This document shows, one piece after another, positions 49,973 to 59,627 of a stretch of 64,000 nucleotides of DNA. How positions within the stretch are numbered: position 1 is the stretch's first letter; each line of letters opens with the position of its first letter. Source of the stretch: an uncultured bacterium (lineage in GTDB: Bacteria; Bacteroidota; Bacteroidia; Bacteroidales; Bacteroidaceae); the NCBI GenBank assembly GCA_905216095.1, contig CAJMSQ010000001.1:62001-126000 (forward strand), written 5' to 3'. A model generated the notes under the pieces. The model was not told the origin of the DNA. It did not search any database and saw nothing but the letters and a program-made list of their open reading frames with translations. Position numbers and translations under genes: made by a program.

Positions 49973-51010
49973 TTATTTGGCGAGCAACGTGGTATGTCCT
50001 ACCATGCGGTATTTATATACACGGCCGTCGTCCTCATCGCGTTCCTCGTAGGTGTAGTCCTCGACGATGTAGGCGCGCGTTCCCGAGAACGTCACGTTCA
50101 GGAAGCCGGCGCTGTCTTCCGCGTCGTCATCCTCGGCCCAGTCGTAGAACAGGATGCCGCGGCTTTCGTCCTGCCATTGCCAGGTGGAGTATTCGCGCAC
50201 GCCGTTTCTGTAAAGCACGGAATAGGTGCCCGAAGGAGAGAACGTGATTTCGTCGGCAAATTCCGTTTCCAAATCCCACATGAAGTCGTCGGCCGTGACG
50301 CTGTCTGCCGCGAGGCTGGGATGTATGTCGAAGGCTTTGAGGCTGTCCGTGAGCACATCGTAGCGCAGGTGGACAACATTGACACCGTTCTCGCTGGCCC
50401 AGAATTCAATGGATTCCTGCAACCACGTGCGGCAAAGATTCTGCGAGTTCACGCCCGTAGCGGTCTGTTCCTTGCGTGCGGTGACGGTGCTGGTGCGGCC
50501 CGTGGTCTTGTCCTCGAACGTGATTGTCGTTGCGCCTTCCGCCACTTTCATGGCCAGTTCCATGCCGTCCAGCACAATGGTGCCGTCGGCCTCGATGGTG
50601 TACTTGCCGTAGTCGTGGAAGCCGTCGTAACCATAGCTGCGCGAGGCGTGCTTGCGCGACTTGAGCAGACGCAGGATGTCTTTCTTGCCGCCCACCTTTA
50701 CGGGTGCTTCCTTCTTCTGCGTGTAATTGTTTGCACCGATGTACGTCACGATGTAGCTGCCGTCACCCAGCAGTTCGATGGATTCGATGGCTTTGCCGTT
50801 GGTCGCGGCGCTCGAGAAATCGCCTGTGATGTTGTACTTGGCGGCCTGTTGGGCGTTGGCCTCGGGGACGAACTCGGTCGGGCCTGACGGGGGAGTCGTG
50901 GGGCTGGGAACGGGGTTGAACGGGGCTTCGTCGTCGCTGCCGCAGGCGGCCAGTGAGAAAGCCATCAGGGCTGCCGATGCGTAGACGGCCAGTGTCTGGA
51001 ATTTCTTCAT
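49973..51010 (-). CDS. Lipoprotein of unknown function
   Basis: A 345-residue protein with a lipoprotein signal ending S-L-A-A-C (Cys23), followed by GSDDEAPFNPVPSPTTPPSGPTE, an acidic then proline-rich tether typical of surface lipoproteins. Two similar beta-rich halves follow (GDGSYIVTYIGANNYTQKKE...YTIEADGTIVLDG and ITFSPSGTYSVLYRNGVREYSTWQWQDESRGILF). I do not recognise a family with confidence. Upstream lies copy F of the composite element. Confidence 0.65.
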   Translation of the reverse strand: MKKFQTLAVYASAALMAFSLAACGSDDEAPFNPVPSPTTPPSGPTEFVPEANAQQAAKYNITGDFSSAATNGKAIESIELLGDGSYIVTYIGANNYTQKKEAPVKVGGKKDILRLLKSRKHASRSYGYDGFHDYGKYTIEADGTIVLDGMELAMKVAEGATTITFEDKTTGRTSTVTARKEQTATGVNSQNLCRTWLQESIEFWASENGVNVVHLRYDVLTDSLKAFDIHPSLAADSVTADDFMWDLETEFADEITFSPSGTYSVLYRNGVREYSTWQWQDESRGILFYDWAEDDDAEDSAGFLNVTFSGTRAYIVEDYTYEERDEDDGRVYKYRMVGHTTLLAK

Positions 51011-51176
51011 GATGTGTTTTTTTATAAATGGATGAATGAATTTGGATGCTTTGCGTAAATTTTTCGCAAAAGTAACTAATGCAATCCTTTTCGGGGGGGG
51101 TAATTCCTTAAAAGATGTAAAAACAAGGAATTTGATGCTTATGTGGTAGTTTTCCCGGTCTGTCCGGCACGCAGAA

Positions 51177-51515
51177 CATTAACATTTTTAACCTTTGCTC
51201 ACTTTTGGCGGCGCGTACATGGCTTGTAGCTTTTCCTACATGCAGGGCCGGAAATTCCTACATGGCATGTAGGACGAACTACATGGCATGTACGAAATCC
51301 CGTCATAGGGCCGGTTTCTCCCCGAAACGGACTTGCAAACACGAAAAAAGGACGGTTTCAGGCCGTCCTCCGTGCTTGCGCAATACAAAGATAATACATT
51401 TTTCGTCCAAAAGCAAATTGTGTTAAAATCGCAATATGATTGCCGCACGTAGGGACGCGATGAATCGCGTCCCTACATACGATATTTTCGCCCGAAAGCG
51501 AATTGTGTTAAAACC
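51177..51515 (-). repeat. Composite intergenic element, copy F (reversed, compound)
   Basis: Read on the minus strand: a half-element (51515-51477), a 28-bp palindrome (51476-51449), then a full copy. Promoter TTTG 51417-51414, 20 bp, TATCTTTG 51393-51386. Hairpin GGACGG/CCGTCC (51368-51350) then six T. Palindrome cluster 51292-51218. Tail CAAAAGTGAGCAAAGG plus TTAAAAATGTTAATG ending at 51177. It has the same arrangement as copy C, including the words around the insertion point. It is the only copy oriented like the gene upstream of it (polA). Confidence 0.85.
51449..51476. repeat. 28-bp perfect palindrome, collapsed form of the 89-bp miniature element
   Basis: GTAGGGACGCGATG followed by its exact complement ATCGCGTCCCTAC with shared centre. 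It occupies the same site within the half-element as 30479-30567. Confidence 0.7.
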
Positions 51516-51545
51516 GCCCGGCGGGGTGGGGGAGTGGTCCCGCCG

Positions 51546-54314
51546 TCAGTGCGCCTCGAGCCAGTTCGTTCCCGTCCCGCAGTCGGCCACGAGGGGCACG
51601 CTCATGCGGTAGGCCGCCTCCATCTCCGTGATGACGATTTCCCTGACGCGGTCCATCTCTCCGGGGACGACGGAAAAGTTGAGTTCGTCGTGCACCTGCA
51701 ATATCATTCTCGATTGCAGCCGCTCCTCCTCGAAGCGTCGGTCTATGCGCACCATGGCCAGTTTGATGATGTCGGCGGCCGTGCCCTGTATGGGTGCGTT
51801 CACGGCGTTGCGCTCCGCATACCCGCGCACCACGGCGTTGCGCGAGGTGATGTCGGGCAGGTAGCGCCGCCGGCCGAAGACCGTCTCGATGTATCCGCGC
51901 CCGCGGGCCGTCTCGACGCTTCTCTCCATGTATTCTTTCACCTTTGGGTAGGTAGTGAAGTAATTGTCTATGAGTTCTTTTGCCTCCGTGCGCGACACTT
52001 CCATCCGTTCGGCCAGTCCGAACGCCGATATGCCGTATATGATGCCGAAGTTGGCCGTCTTGGCCTTGCGCCGCTCGTCACGGTCCACCTCGGCGAGATC
52101 TTTTCTGAAGATGCGGGCGGCCGTGGCGGCGTGGATGTCCTGTCCGTCGCGGAAGTCGCGTATCATGTGCTCGTCCCCGCTGAGGTGGGCCATGATGCGC
52201 AGTTCTATCTGCGAGTAGTCCGCCGAGAAGAACGTGCAGCCCGGTTCGGGGACGAAGGCCTTGCGTATCTCGCGGCCGTCGTCGCCGCGTATGGGTATGT
52301 TCTGCAGGTTCGGGTTGCTCGACGACAGCCGTCCCGTGGCCGTGACGGCCTGGTTGAACGACGTGTGTATCCGCCCCGTTGCCGGATTGATGAGCCGCGG
52401 CAACGCTTCCACGTAGGTGCCGATGAGTTTCTTCAGCGCGCGGTGCGCCAGAATCTTTCCGACGATGGGATGCTTGGGTTTGAGGGCTTCCAGCACTTCC
52501 TCGCCCGTGGAGTACTGCCCGCTTTTTGTCTTTTTCGCCTTGTCGTTGAGCCGCAGCTCGTCGAAAAGCACTTCGCCCACCTGTCTCGGCGACGTGATGT
52601 TGAATGCGTGTCCCGCCAGTTCGTGGATTTCGCGCTCCAGCTGCTCCATCCGCGCGGCGAAGTGCCGGCCCGTCTCGGCCAGGGCCGTCGTGTCGAGCCG
52701 TACACCCGTGCGCTCCATGCGGGCCAGTACGGGCATGAGCGGCATCTCTATCTCGTCGAAGACTTTCTCCACGCCGAAGCGGCGCATCTCGGCCTTGAGC
52801 GGTTCCACGAGGCGCAGCGTCACGTCGGCGTCCTCGCAGGCATATTCGAAGACCTCGGCCGGCGCGAGTTCCCCCATGTTGCGCTGCCCTTTCCCCTTCG
52901 GCCCGATGAGTTCCTCTATGTGGACGGTGCGGTAGTGCAGGTAAATCTCGGCCAGATAGTCCATGTTGTGCCGCAGCTCGGGCTGGACGACGTAGTGCGC
53001 GAGCATCGTGTCGAACATCGGCGGGCTGAGCCGCACGCCGTAGTTCCCGAACACCGTCAGGTCGTACTTCAGGTTCTGTCCGACCTTCATGATTTTTCCG
53101 CTCTCGAGGACAGGCCGGAAAATGTTCAGGATTTTTAACGTTTCGTCCCTTTCGGGCGGAACGGGCACGTACCAGGCCTTTCCCGCCCCGGTCGAGAAGC
53201 TCATTCCGACCATTCTGGCCGAAATGGCCTCCGTGCTCGTCGTTTCCGTATCAACACTCAGAATTTCTTTCGTCAAAAGAAAATCACACAATTCCCGCAT
53301 TTCATTCACGTTATCAACGAGATGGTACTCGTGTTCCGTCGTTTTAATCGTTGCGAGGTCGGTTTCTTTTTGTTCTTCCTGTCCGTCACTCGGAAATTCG
53401 TCAAAGAGAGAGCGCTGTACCGGGGCGTTTTTTTGCACACTCCCGGCGGATGGGAATTTTTTCTGCACCAGGGAGCGAAACTCCTGCTCCTCGAAGAGTT
53501 TCTTCAGCAGCTCTTCGTCCGGCGCTTGTGTGCGGAGCGCGTCGAGCGTCACGTCGATGGGCACGTCGGTGCGTATGGTGACGAGATATTTGGAGAAGCG
53601 TATTTTCTCCGCATTGTCCTCCACCTTTTTCCGGAGTGCCCCCTTCAGCTCGCCGGTGCGCTGCAAAAGTCCGTCTATCCCTCCGAACTCGCCGATGAGC
53701 CTTTGGGCCGTTTTCTCACCCACGCCGGGACAGCCCGGAATGTTGTCGGCCGCGTCGCCCATAAGTCCGAGCAAGTCGATGACCTGTGCCGGGGTAGTGA
53801 TGGCGTATTTGGCACATACTTCCTCCGGGCCCAGCACCTCCATCGGCGCGGCCCCGTGTCCCGGCCGGCACATGCGTATGCCCGGTCCGACCAGCTGTGC
53901 GTAATCCTTGTCGGGCGTGAACATACGCACTTCCACGCCCTGCGCGGCGGCGCGTTTCGCCACGGTGCCGATGACGTCGTCGGCCTCGAAGCCCTCGACC
54001 TCGAGGATGGGAATGCGGTAGGCGCGGATGATGTCCTTGATGACGGGCACGGAGCGGCGTATGTCCTCGGGCGTGGCCTCGCGCTGCGCCTTGTACTCGG
54101 GATAGGCCTCGTGGCGGAACGTCTTTCCCGCAGGGTCGAATGCGACGGCCAGGTAGTCCGGTTTTTCCTTGCGCAGGAGTTCTTCGAGCGTATTCACGAA
54201 GCCGAAAACGGCAGAAGTATTTTCGCCGCGCGAGTTGATGCGGGGCGAGCGTATGAGTGCATAGTAAGCGCGATAAATCAGCGCGTAAGCGTCGAGCAGG
54301 TATAATTTTTCCAT
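51546..54314 (-). CDS. polA: DNA polymerase I
   Basis: A 922-residue enzyme. The 5'-nuclease domain spans about residues 1-290 (LYLLDAYALIYRAYYAL, AFDPAGKTFRHEAYPEYKAQR, GDAADNIPGCPGVGEKTAQRL). The 3'-5' exonuclease domain keeps its acidic residues (ILSVDTETTS, NLKYDLTVFGNYG, YACEDADVTLRL), so proofreading should work. Polymerase motifs are DYSQIELRIMAHLSGDEHMI, RRKAKTANFGIIYGISAFGLA and QVHDELNF. It fills gaps and removes RNA primers. ATG 54314 (MEKLYLLDAY) is the family start. It is a single gene, divergent from the prenyl synthase gene. Confidence 0.97.
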   Translation of the reverse strand: MEKLYLLDAYALIYRAYYALIRSPRINSRGENTSAVFGFVNTLEELLRKEKPDYLAVAFDPAGKTFRHEAYPEYKAQREATPEDIRRSVPVIKDIIRAYRIPILEVEGFEADDVIGTVAKRAAAQGVEVRMFTPDKDYAQLVGPGIRMCRPGHGAAPMEVLGPEEVCAKYAITTPAQVIDLLGLMGDAADNIPGCPGVGEKTAQRLIGEFGGIDGLLQRTGELKGALRKKVEDNAEKIRFSKYLVTIRTDVPIDVTLDALRTQAPDEELLKKLFEEQEFRSLVQKKFPSAGSVQKNAPVQRSLFDEFPSDGQEEQKETDLATIKTTEHEYHLVDNVNEMRELCDFLLTKEILSVDTETTSTEAISARMVGMSFSTGAGKAWYVPVPPERDETLKILNIFRPVLESGKIMKVGQNLKYDLTVFGNYGVRLSPPMFDTMLAHYVVQPELRHNMDYLAEIYLHYRTVHIEELIGPKGKGQRNMGELAPAEVFEYACEDADVTLRLVEPLKAEMRRFGVEKVFDEIEMPLMPVLARMERTGVRLDTTALAETGRHFAARMEQLEREIHELAGHAFNITSPRQVGEVLFDELRLNDKAKKTKSGQYSTGEEVLEALKPKHPIVGKILAHRALKKLIGTYVEALPRLINPATGRIHTSFNQAVTATGRLSSSNPNLQNIPIRGDDGREIRKAFVPEPGCTFFSADYSQIELRIMAHLSGDEHMIRDFRDGQDIHAATAARIFRKDLAEVDRDERRKAKTANFGIIYGISAFGLAERMEVSRTEAKELIDNYFTTYPKVKEYMERSVETARGRGYIETVFGRRRYLPDITSRNAVVRGYAERNAVNAPIQGTAADIIKLAMVRIDRRFEEERLQSRMILQVHDELNFSVVPGEMDRVREIVITEMEAAYRMSVPLVADCGTGTNWLEAH

Positions 54315-54396
54315 TTTGTAGCGGGATTTCGCGTCAAAGTAACGGGTTTCCACGTCAAAAATACACAAAAGAATCCGTTCTGTGGTGAATTATTCG

Positions 54397-54404
54397 TACT
54401 TTTG
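54397..54404 (+). promoter_or_regulatory. -7 box of the prenyl synthase gene
   Basis: TACTTTTG lies 20 bp before the ATG; the -33 box is weak. Confidence 0.45.
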
Positions 54405-54424
54405 TAAGCCATAAAAGAAAACCG

Positions 54425-55399
54425 ATGGACCATCTGAGCATTATCCGCCGCCCGGTCGAGACCGAATTGTCGTGTTACAAGCGGTATTTTGACGAGGCCT
54501 TGTCCCACGAAGACGACTTCATGGGGCGGGTGCTGGCGCATGTCCGTTCGCGCAGCGGCAAGATGATGCGTCCGCTCCTCGTGCTGCTGGTCGCCAAGGA
54601 GGCGGGCAGCGTGAACGAGGCCGCTTTGCGTTCCGCCGTGACGCTGGAACTGCTCCACACGGCCAGTCTTGTGCACGACGATGTGGTGGACGAGAGCGAC
54701 GAGCGCCGCGGCCAGTCGTCGGTGAATGCCGTTTTCGGCAACAAGGTGGCCGTGCTCATGGGCGACTACCTGCTGTCCACGGCCTTGCGCCAGGCGGCCA
54801 TGACGGCCGACCTGCGCTGTGTGGACATCGTGGCCCGGCTGGGCGGTACGCTCTCCGAGGGCGAAGTGTACCAGCTCTCCAACATACGTAGCGAAGTCAG
54901 TTCGGAAGATGCCTATTTCAGCATCATCCGCAGCAAGACCGCCGCGCTTTTCGCCGCCTGCGGCCGTCTGGGTGCGCTGGTGTCGGGGGCGGACGACGCT
55001 TTTGTGCGGGAAGCCGCGGCTTTCGGCGAGAACGTGGGCATCTGCTTCCAGATACGCGACGATATCTTCGACTATTTCGACGACGGCAACATAGGTAAGC
55101 CGACGGGAAACGACATGGCGGAAGGCAAGCTCACGCTTCCGGCGCTCTATGTCCTGCGCGCTTCCGGAGACCCGGCGCTGCACGCCGCGGCCGGCCGCAT
55201 CAAGCAGGGCAGGGCGGCACAGGCGGATATCGACCTCCTGGTTTCGGCCGCCAAGACCGCGGGCGGCATCGACTATGCCCGCGGCGTGATGGAGGAATAC
55301 CGCGAAAAGGCCCTCCGAAACCTTGACGCTTTCACCCGTCCCGACATCCGCGAGGCACTGGCTGCCTATCTGGATTTCGTGATAGGACGGAAAATCTGA
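54425..55399 (+). CDS. Polyprenyl (octaprenyl-type) diphosphate synthase
   Basis: A 324-residue trans-prenyltransferase. The first Asp-rich motif is LVHDDVVDESDERRG and the second is QIRDDIFDYFDDG; KMMRPLLVLLV and GDYLLSTAL support the family. It condenses isopentenyl diphosphate units to make the side chain of menaquinone. Chain length cannot be read reliably. It is a single gene with its own promoter and a strong terminator at 55421-55459. Confidence 0.92.
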   Translation: MDHLSIIRRPVETELSCYKRYFDEALSHEDDFMGRVLAHVRSRSGKMMRPLLVLLVAKEAGSVNEAALRSAVTLELLHTASLVHDDVVDESDERRGQSSVNAVFGNKVAVLMGDYLLSTALRQAAMTADLRCVDIVARLGGTLSEGEVYQLSNIRSEVSSEDAYFSIIRSKTAALFAACGRLGALVSGADDAFVREAAAFGENVGICFQIRDDIFDYFDDGNIGKPTGNDMAEGKLTLPALYVLRASGDPALHAAAGRIKQGRAAQADIDLLVSAAKTAGGIDYARGVMEEYREKALRNLDAFTRPDIREALAAYLDFVIGRKI

Positions 55400-55420
55400 T
55401 TATCAGCCATCCGCATACAT

Positions 55421-55459
55421 AAATCCCTGTCCCGGTCTTCACCGGAACAGGGATTTTTT
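55421..55459 (+). terminator. Intrinsic terminator of the prenyl synthase gene
   Basis: AAATCCCTGTCCCGGT and ACCGGAACAGGGATTT enclose CTTC and end in six T. It may also stop deoC transcripts from the other side. Confidence 0.8.
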
Positions 55460-55511
55460 CGTGAACCGCAGGGCTGCGTCCTGTTTGTCACGGCCCTGTG
55501 TCTCCTGTCCG

Positions 55512-56435
55512 TCAGAAAGGCTTGCACTCCTCGCCGAGGATGTCGCTCACCAGCAGGTTGGCCAGTCTGCTCGTGCCGATGCGGAAGAGTCCCTCGCTGA
55601 TCCATTCCTCGCCCAGTATCTCGCGCACGATGGTGTAGTAGGAGAGGGCGTCGTCCACGGTGCTTACGCCGCCGGCGGCCTTGAATCCGATTTTCGTCCC
55701 TGTGAGGGCGTAATATTCGCGTATGGTCTGACACATCACGTAGGCCGCCTCGGGCGTCGCAGCGGGTTCTATTTTGCCCGTAGACGTCTTGATGAAGTCG
55801 GCACCCGCGTAGATGGAGAGGATAGAGGCGCGCTTGATGTTCTCGGCCGTCTGCAAGGCTCCCGTTTCGAGTATCACCTTGAGCGGACGTCCGGCACAGG
55901 CGGCCTTGATTTCGGCAATCTCGTCGGCGCAGGTCTCATAGTCGCCGCTCAGGAACTGGCCTACGCTCAGCACACAGTCGATTTCCGTCGCCCCGTCGTG
56001 CACGGCGAGGGCGGTTTCGGCCGTTTTCACCTCGATGAATGTCTGTGAGGAGGGAAAACCTCCGCTCACGCAGGCCACTTCCACGTTATCGGCCTCGAGT
56101 GTCTCGGACACGATTTTGGCGAAGTTCGGGTAGACGCAGATTGTCGAGAGGTGCGGCAGGTCGGGGTGGGCGTCTGCGAATTTGTTCACCCGTTCCGTGA
56201 ACTGCAACACGCTTTCCTGCGAGTCGGTCACCTTGAGTGTGGTCAGTTCGACCGTACCGAGCAGCTGGCGTTTCACCTCGTCGGTGTCGTATTTCGCCTT
56301 GTTTTCATCTATCAGCCGGTGAACGGCCGCGCTTACCTGCTCGTCGTGCAGGTGCAGGTCGAACTTGGCAAATGCCTGTTCGTAGGGACTGACGGCGTGT
56401 TCGCCGTGGTGGTCGCAATGACAATGTTCGTTCAT
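55512..56435 (-). CDS. deoC: Deoxyribose-phosphate aldolase with His/Cys-rich N-terminus
   Basis: A 307-residue enzyme cleaving 2-deoxyribose 5-phosphate to glyceraldehyde 3-phosphate and acetaldehyde. The Schiff-base Lys216 lies in ADFIKTSTGK and the proton-relay Lys252 in GFKAAGGV; EIDCVLSVGQF supplies the catalytic Asp. It belongs to the longer DeoC subfamily. The N-terminus MNEHCHCDHHGEH looks able to bind a metal, which is unusual for this enzyme. ATG 56435 begins this stretch; the frame is open upstream but unrelated. Third gene of the dtd-mazG-deoC run, 53 bp after mazG. Confidence 0.94.
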   Translation of the reverse strand: MNEHCHCDHHGEHAVSPYEQAFAKFDLHLHDEQVSAAVHRLIDENKAKYDTDEVKRQLLGTVELTTLKVTDSQESVLQFTERVNKFADAHPDLPHLSTICVYPNFAKIVSETLEADNVEVACVSGGFPSSQTFIEVKTAETALAVHDGATEIDCVLSVGQFLSGDYETCADEIAEIKAACAGRPLKVILETGALQTAENIKRASILSIYAGADFIKTSTGKIEPAATPEAAYVMCQTIREYYALTGTKIGFKAAGGVSTVDDALSYYTIVREILGEEWISEGLFRIGTSRLANLLVSDILGEECKPF

Positions 56436-56488
56436 TTTCTTATGGGGTTTATGTATTGTCCGGAGTGTGTTCCGCGGCGTCGTACCGC

Positions 56489-56833
56489 TCATTCCCGCAG
56501 TTTCGGGTTGCGGATGTGGCGCGTAGCGTCTCTTTTGGTTTTCTTTTCCAGGCTTTTGGCGAAGGCTTCCGTCAGGTCCGTGCCCGTCTGGTTGGCCAGA
56601 CAAATCAGCACCCACAGTACGTCGGCCATCTCTTCTGCAGGGTCGGTTGTCTCGCCCGCCTTGAACGATTGGTCGCCATAGCGCCGCGCCATCACACGGG
56701 CCAGTTCGCCGACCTCTTCCGTGAGGCAGGCCATGTTGGTCAGTTCGCTGAAGTAGCGCACGCCGTAGGTTTTTATCCATTCGTCCACACGTGCCTGCGC
56801 TTCGGCCAGGGTGAGGGGCTTCTCGTTGTCCAT
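56489..56833 (-). CDS. MazG-type nucleotide pyrophosphohydrolase
   Basis: A 114-residue all-alpha NTP-PPase. The metal-binding acidic pattern is present: LTEEVGELARVMARRYGDQ and DPAEEMADVLWVLICLANQTG (EExxE...ExxD). It hydrolyses (d)NTPs to monophosphates, as a house-cleaning enzyme. It is a short single-domain form. It lies 19 bp after dtd, and with deoC forms a conserved Bacteroidales gene group. Confidence 0.88.
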   Translation of the reverse strand: MDNEKPLTLAEAQARVDEWIKTYGVRYFSELTNMACLTEEVGELARVMARRYGDQSFKAGETTDPAEEMADVLWVLICLANQTGTDLTEAFAKSLEKKTKRDATRHIRNPKLRE

Positions 56834-56852
56834 CCGGTATGTTTTTGACGGG

Positions 56853-57305
56853 TTATTCCTTGTTCTTGGTGTCCATGCAGATGGTCACGGGACCGTCGTT
56901 GAGCAGCTCCACCTGCATGTCCGCGCCGAACTCTCCCGTGCCCACGGGACGTCCCGAGGCGGTCTCCAGTTCCCAGCAGAAGTGTTCGTAGAGCGGTACG
57001 GCGATGTCGTGTCCCGCGGCCCTTATGTATGAGGGGCGGTTGCCCTTCTTGTAGGACGCCATCAGCGTGAACTGGCTCACCACGAGCAGCTCGCCGCCGA
57101 CATCCGTTATGCTGCGGTTCATTACGCCGTTCTCGTCGTCGAATACCCGCAGGCCTATGACTTTCCGGGCCAGCCAGTCGGCGTCCCCGGCCGTATCGGA
57201 AGGCTCGATGCCGACAAGGATAAGGAAGCCTTTCCCTATCTCCGATTTCACTTTCCCGCCGATGCTGACGGAGGCGTGCCGCACACGTTGGATTACAATT
57301 CTCAT
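56853..57305 (-). CDS. dtd: D-aminoacyl-tRNA deacylase
   Basis: A 150-residue enzyme removing D-amino acids from mischarged tRNA. The active-site SQFTL motif (LLVVSQFTLMASYKKGNRPSYI) and the cross-subunit Gly-cisPro motif (NDGPVTICMDT) are intact. The start MRIVIQRVRHASVSIGGKV is the family start. First gene of dtd-mazG-deoC. A -7 box TATATTTG lies 8 bp upstream on the minus strand (57320-57313), which would make a very short leader. Confidence 0.96.
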   Translation of the reverse strand: MRIVIQRVRHASVSIGGKVKSEIGKGFLILVGIEPSDTAGDADWLARKVIGLRVFDDENGVMNRSITDVGGELLVVSQFTLMASYKKGNRPSYIRAAGHDIAVPLYEHFCWELETASGRPVGTGEFGADMQVELLNDGPVTICMDTKNKE

Positions 57306-57390
57306 TTCGTCGCAAATATACGGATTATTCTTCTAAAAAAGGGCGTTTCCGTCCAAAGAGATGCCCGTTTCGGGCCGCTTTTTCCCCGTC

Positions 57391-57651
57391 TGCGATTTTA
57401 ACACTATTTGCTTTTGGCGCGTAAATGTATTATCTTTGCAGTGCAGAAGCGGGAAAGGTGGCGGCAGCCGCCTTTTTTCGTGCTTTTAAGCCCGTTTCCC
57501 GGACTTTTTGGCCCGCACATGGGAGAAACTACAAGGCACATGGTTTTTCCTACATGGCATGTAGTTTTTACTATCCCTGTCTTGCGCAACCGGAAGTGCG
57601 GATTTACGCCGTCCGAATTGTGCACGAAGGTTAAAAATGTTAAAGTCGGGT
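57391..57651 (+). repeat. Composite intergenic element, copy G
   Basis: Promoter TTTG 57407-57410, 20 bp, TATCTTTG 57431-57438. Hairpin AAAGGTGGC-GGCA-GCCGCCTTT (57454-57474) in a T-run. Palindrome words CTACAAGGCACATGG and CCTACATGGCATGTAG plus five T lie at 57528-57568. Tail GAAGGTTAAAAATGTTAAAG ends near 57651. The first 99 bp (from 57386) match copy D exactly by eye. Confidence 0.85.
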
Positions 57652-57753
57652 CTCCTCCGGATGCCTTCCGGAGAGGGTGGAAAGCAACTTGGACCGTCCG
57701 GTTCCTGTCTTAGAAAAAGAAATAAGTCTTTGTTTGTTGATTGTCAGGGAGTT

Positions 57754-59592
57754 CTACTCTTTTCCCGCCGCGTCGTGCAATGCCTGGTGGAGCTTCAGGC
57801 CGCGTGCCTGCCCGATGATGTCCTGCAACTGCCCGACGGAGGCTTCGCGTATCTGTTTCACGCTGCCGAACGACTTCAGTAACAGCGTCTTGGTCTTTTC
57901 TCCCACTCCCGGGATGCTGTCGAGCGCGGAGGCAACCTGCCGCTTCGAGCGCTTGTCCCGGTGGAAACTGATGGCGAAGCGGTGCACCTCGTCCTGCATC
58001 TGCGTGAGCAGGCGGAACAAGGGGCTGTCCGCTTTCATCCCGATGCTCACGGCGGGGAAGCCGAAAAGCAGCTCGCGCGTGCGGTGACGGCTGTCCTTGG
58101 CCAGTCCCGCTATGGGAATCTGCAGTTGCAGCTCGTCTTCGACCACCTGCCTTATGACCTCCATCTGTCCCTTGCCGCCATCGGCGATAATCAGGTCGGG
58201 TAGGGGAGCTTCCTCGGCTTGCAGACGCGAATAACGGCGGTGCACCACCTCGCGCATCGAGGCATAGTCGTCCGGCCCGGCCACTGTCCTGATGATATAT
58301 TTGCGGTATGATTTCTTGGCCGGTTTCAGCTTTTCGAAGACCACGCACGCGGCCACCGCGTCCTCGCCTTGCAGGTTCGAGTTGTCGAAGAGTTCGATGC
58401 GGTAAGGCAGTTTTTCCAGTCCCAGTTCGGCCTGTATTTCCTTCATCATGCGCACCGATTTTTGCTCGGGATTCAGCTTCTCGGCCTGTTTCAGACGGTC
58501 GAATTTGTATTGCCTGACATTCAGTTTCGACAACTCCAGCAGTTTTTTCTTCTCTCCCTTTTGCGGCACGGTCTGCGTGGCGTATCCCTCGGGCAGGTCT
58601 GTCGGGAAGGGCACGACTATCTCGCGGGCCATGCTGCCGTAACGGCTGCGCATCTCGACGATGCCCAAGGCCAGCAGTTCGGCGTCGGTCTCGTCCAGTC
58701 GCTTGCGGTACTCGAAGGTGAACGCCTGGTTGATGCAGCCGTGCGTCACGTGCAGGTAGTTGATGTAAGCCGTCTTTCCGTCGCTCTCTATGTTGAAGAC
58801 GTCGATGTCGTTCAGCAGGTTGGGGACGACTTCACTGCGGGCGCGGAATTTTTCGATGGTGTCATAGCGTTCCTTGATGGCCTGTGCCTCCTCGAAGCGC
58901 AGTTGCCCGGCCAGTTCCACCATCTGATCCTTCATCCGGCGCGCCACTTCGGCCGTATTCCCCTTCAGGATTTCGCGGCAGGCGGCGATGTTCTCCATGT
59001 ATTCCTCGCGGCTCTGGCGGCCGACACACGGTCCGTCGCACCGGTGTATGTGGTAGTCCAGACAGACCTCGTACCTGCCGCTCTTCACGCCCTCTTCCGT
59101 CATCGGCTGGCGGCAGGAACGCGGGCGGTAAAGCTCCTTGCACAGGTCGAGCAGGGCGTACATCGTCGGTACATGGCTGTACGGTCCGTAGTAGGTGGCG
59201 CCCCGTGCCGTGCGCTGGCGGGTCTTGAAGATGCGGGGCAGGTATTCGTTCGTCACGGCTATGGACGGGTAGGTCTTGTCGTCCTTCAGCAGCACGTTGT
59301 AGCGCGGTTTGTAACGCTTGATGAGGTTGTTCTCGAGCAGGAGCGCGTCCTCCTCTGTCTTGACCACCACATAGCGGATGTCACGTATCTTCCGCACCAG
59401 CAGGCGCGTCTTGTCCGATTGCTGCTCCTTGTTGAAGTAAGAGCTGACGCGGCGTTTCAGGTTCTTTGCCTTGCCTACGTATATGATTGTGCCCGACTCG
59501 TCGAGATACTGATAGCATCCCGGCGTGTCGGGCAGGTTCAGAACGATGCCCTTCAGGTATTCCTGGATTTTTTCCCGGTCTTCTTTTTTCAT
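57754..59592 (-). CDS. uvrC: Excinuclease ABC subunit C
   Basis: A 612-residue nuclease making both incisions in nucleotide-excision repair. The N-terminal GIY-YIG domain (PGCYQYLDESGTIIYVGKAKNLKRRVSSYF) makes the 3' cut. A UVR domain for UvrB contact is present (LRFEEAQAIKERYDTIEKF). The RNase H-like domain (RIELFDNSNLQGEDAVAACVVFE, DLIIADGGKGQME) makes the 5' cut. A tandem helix-hairpin-helix ends the protein (LDSIPGVGEKTKTLLLKSFGSVKQIREASVGQL). Length is normal. Third gene of mnmG-apt-uvrC, 35 bp after apt. Confidence 0.97.
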   Translation of the reverse strand: MKKEDREKIQEYLKGIVLNLPDTPGCYQYLDESGTIIYVGKAKNLKRRVSSYFNKEQQSDKTRLLVRKIRDIRYVVVKTEEDALLLENNLIKRYKPRYNVLLKDDKTYPSIAVTNEYLPRIFKTRQRTARGATYYGPYSHVPTMYALLDLCKELYRPRSCRQPMTEEGVKSGRYEVCLDYHIHRCDGPCVGRQSREEYMENIAACREILKGNTAEVARRMKDQMVELAGQLRFEEAQAIKERYDTIEKFRARSEVVPNLLNDIDVFNIESDGKTAYINYLHVTHGCINQAFTFEYRKRLDETDAELLALGIVEMRSRYGSMAREIVVPFPTDLPEGYATQTVPQKGEKKKLLELSKLNVRQYKFDRLKQAEKLNPEQKSVRMMKEIQAELGLEKLPYRIELFDNSNLQGEDAVAACVVFEKLKPAKKSYRKYIIRTVAGPDDYASMREVVHRRYSRLQAEEAPLPDLIIADGGKGQMEVIRQVVEDELQLQIPIAGLAKDSRHRTRELLFGFPAVSIGMKADSPLFRLLTQMQDEVHRFAISFHRDKRSKRQVASALDSIPGVGEKTKTLLLKSFGSVKQIREASVGQLQDIIGQARGLKLHQALHDAAGKE

Positions 59593-59627
59593 GTTCCCGC
59601 CTTTCCGCTGTTCGTCCTGCGGTTTTC

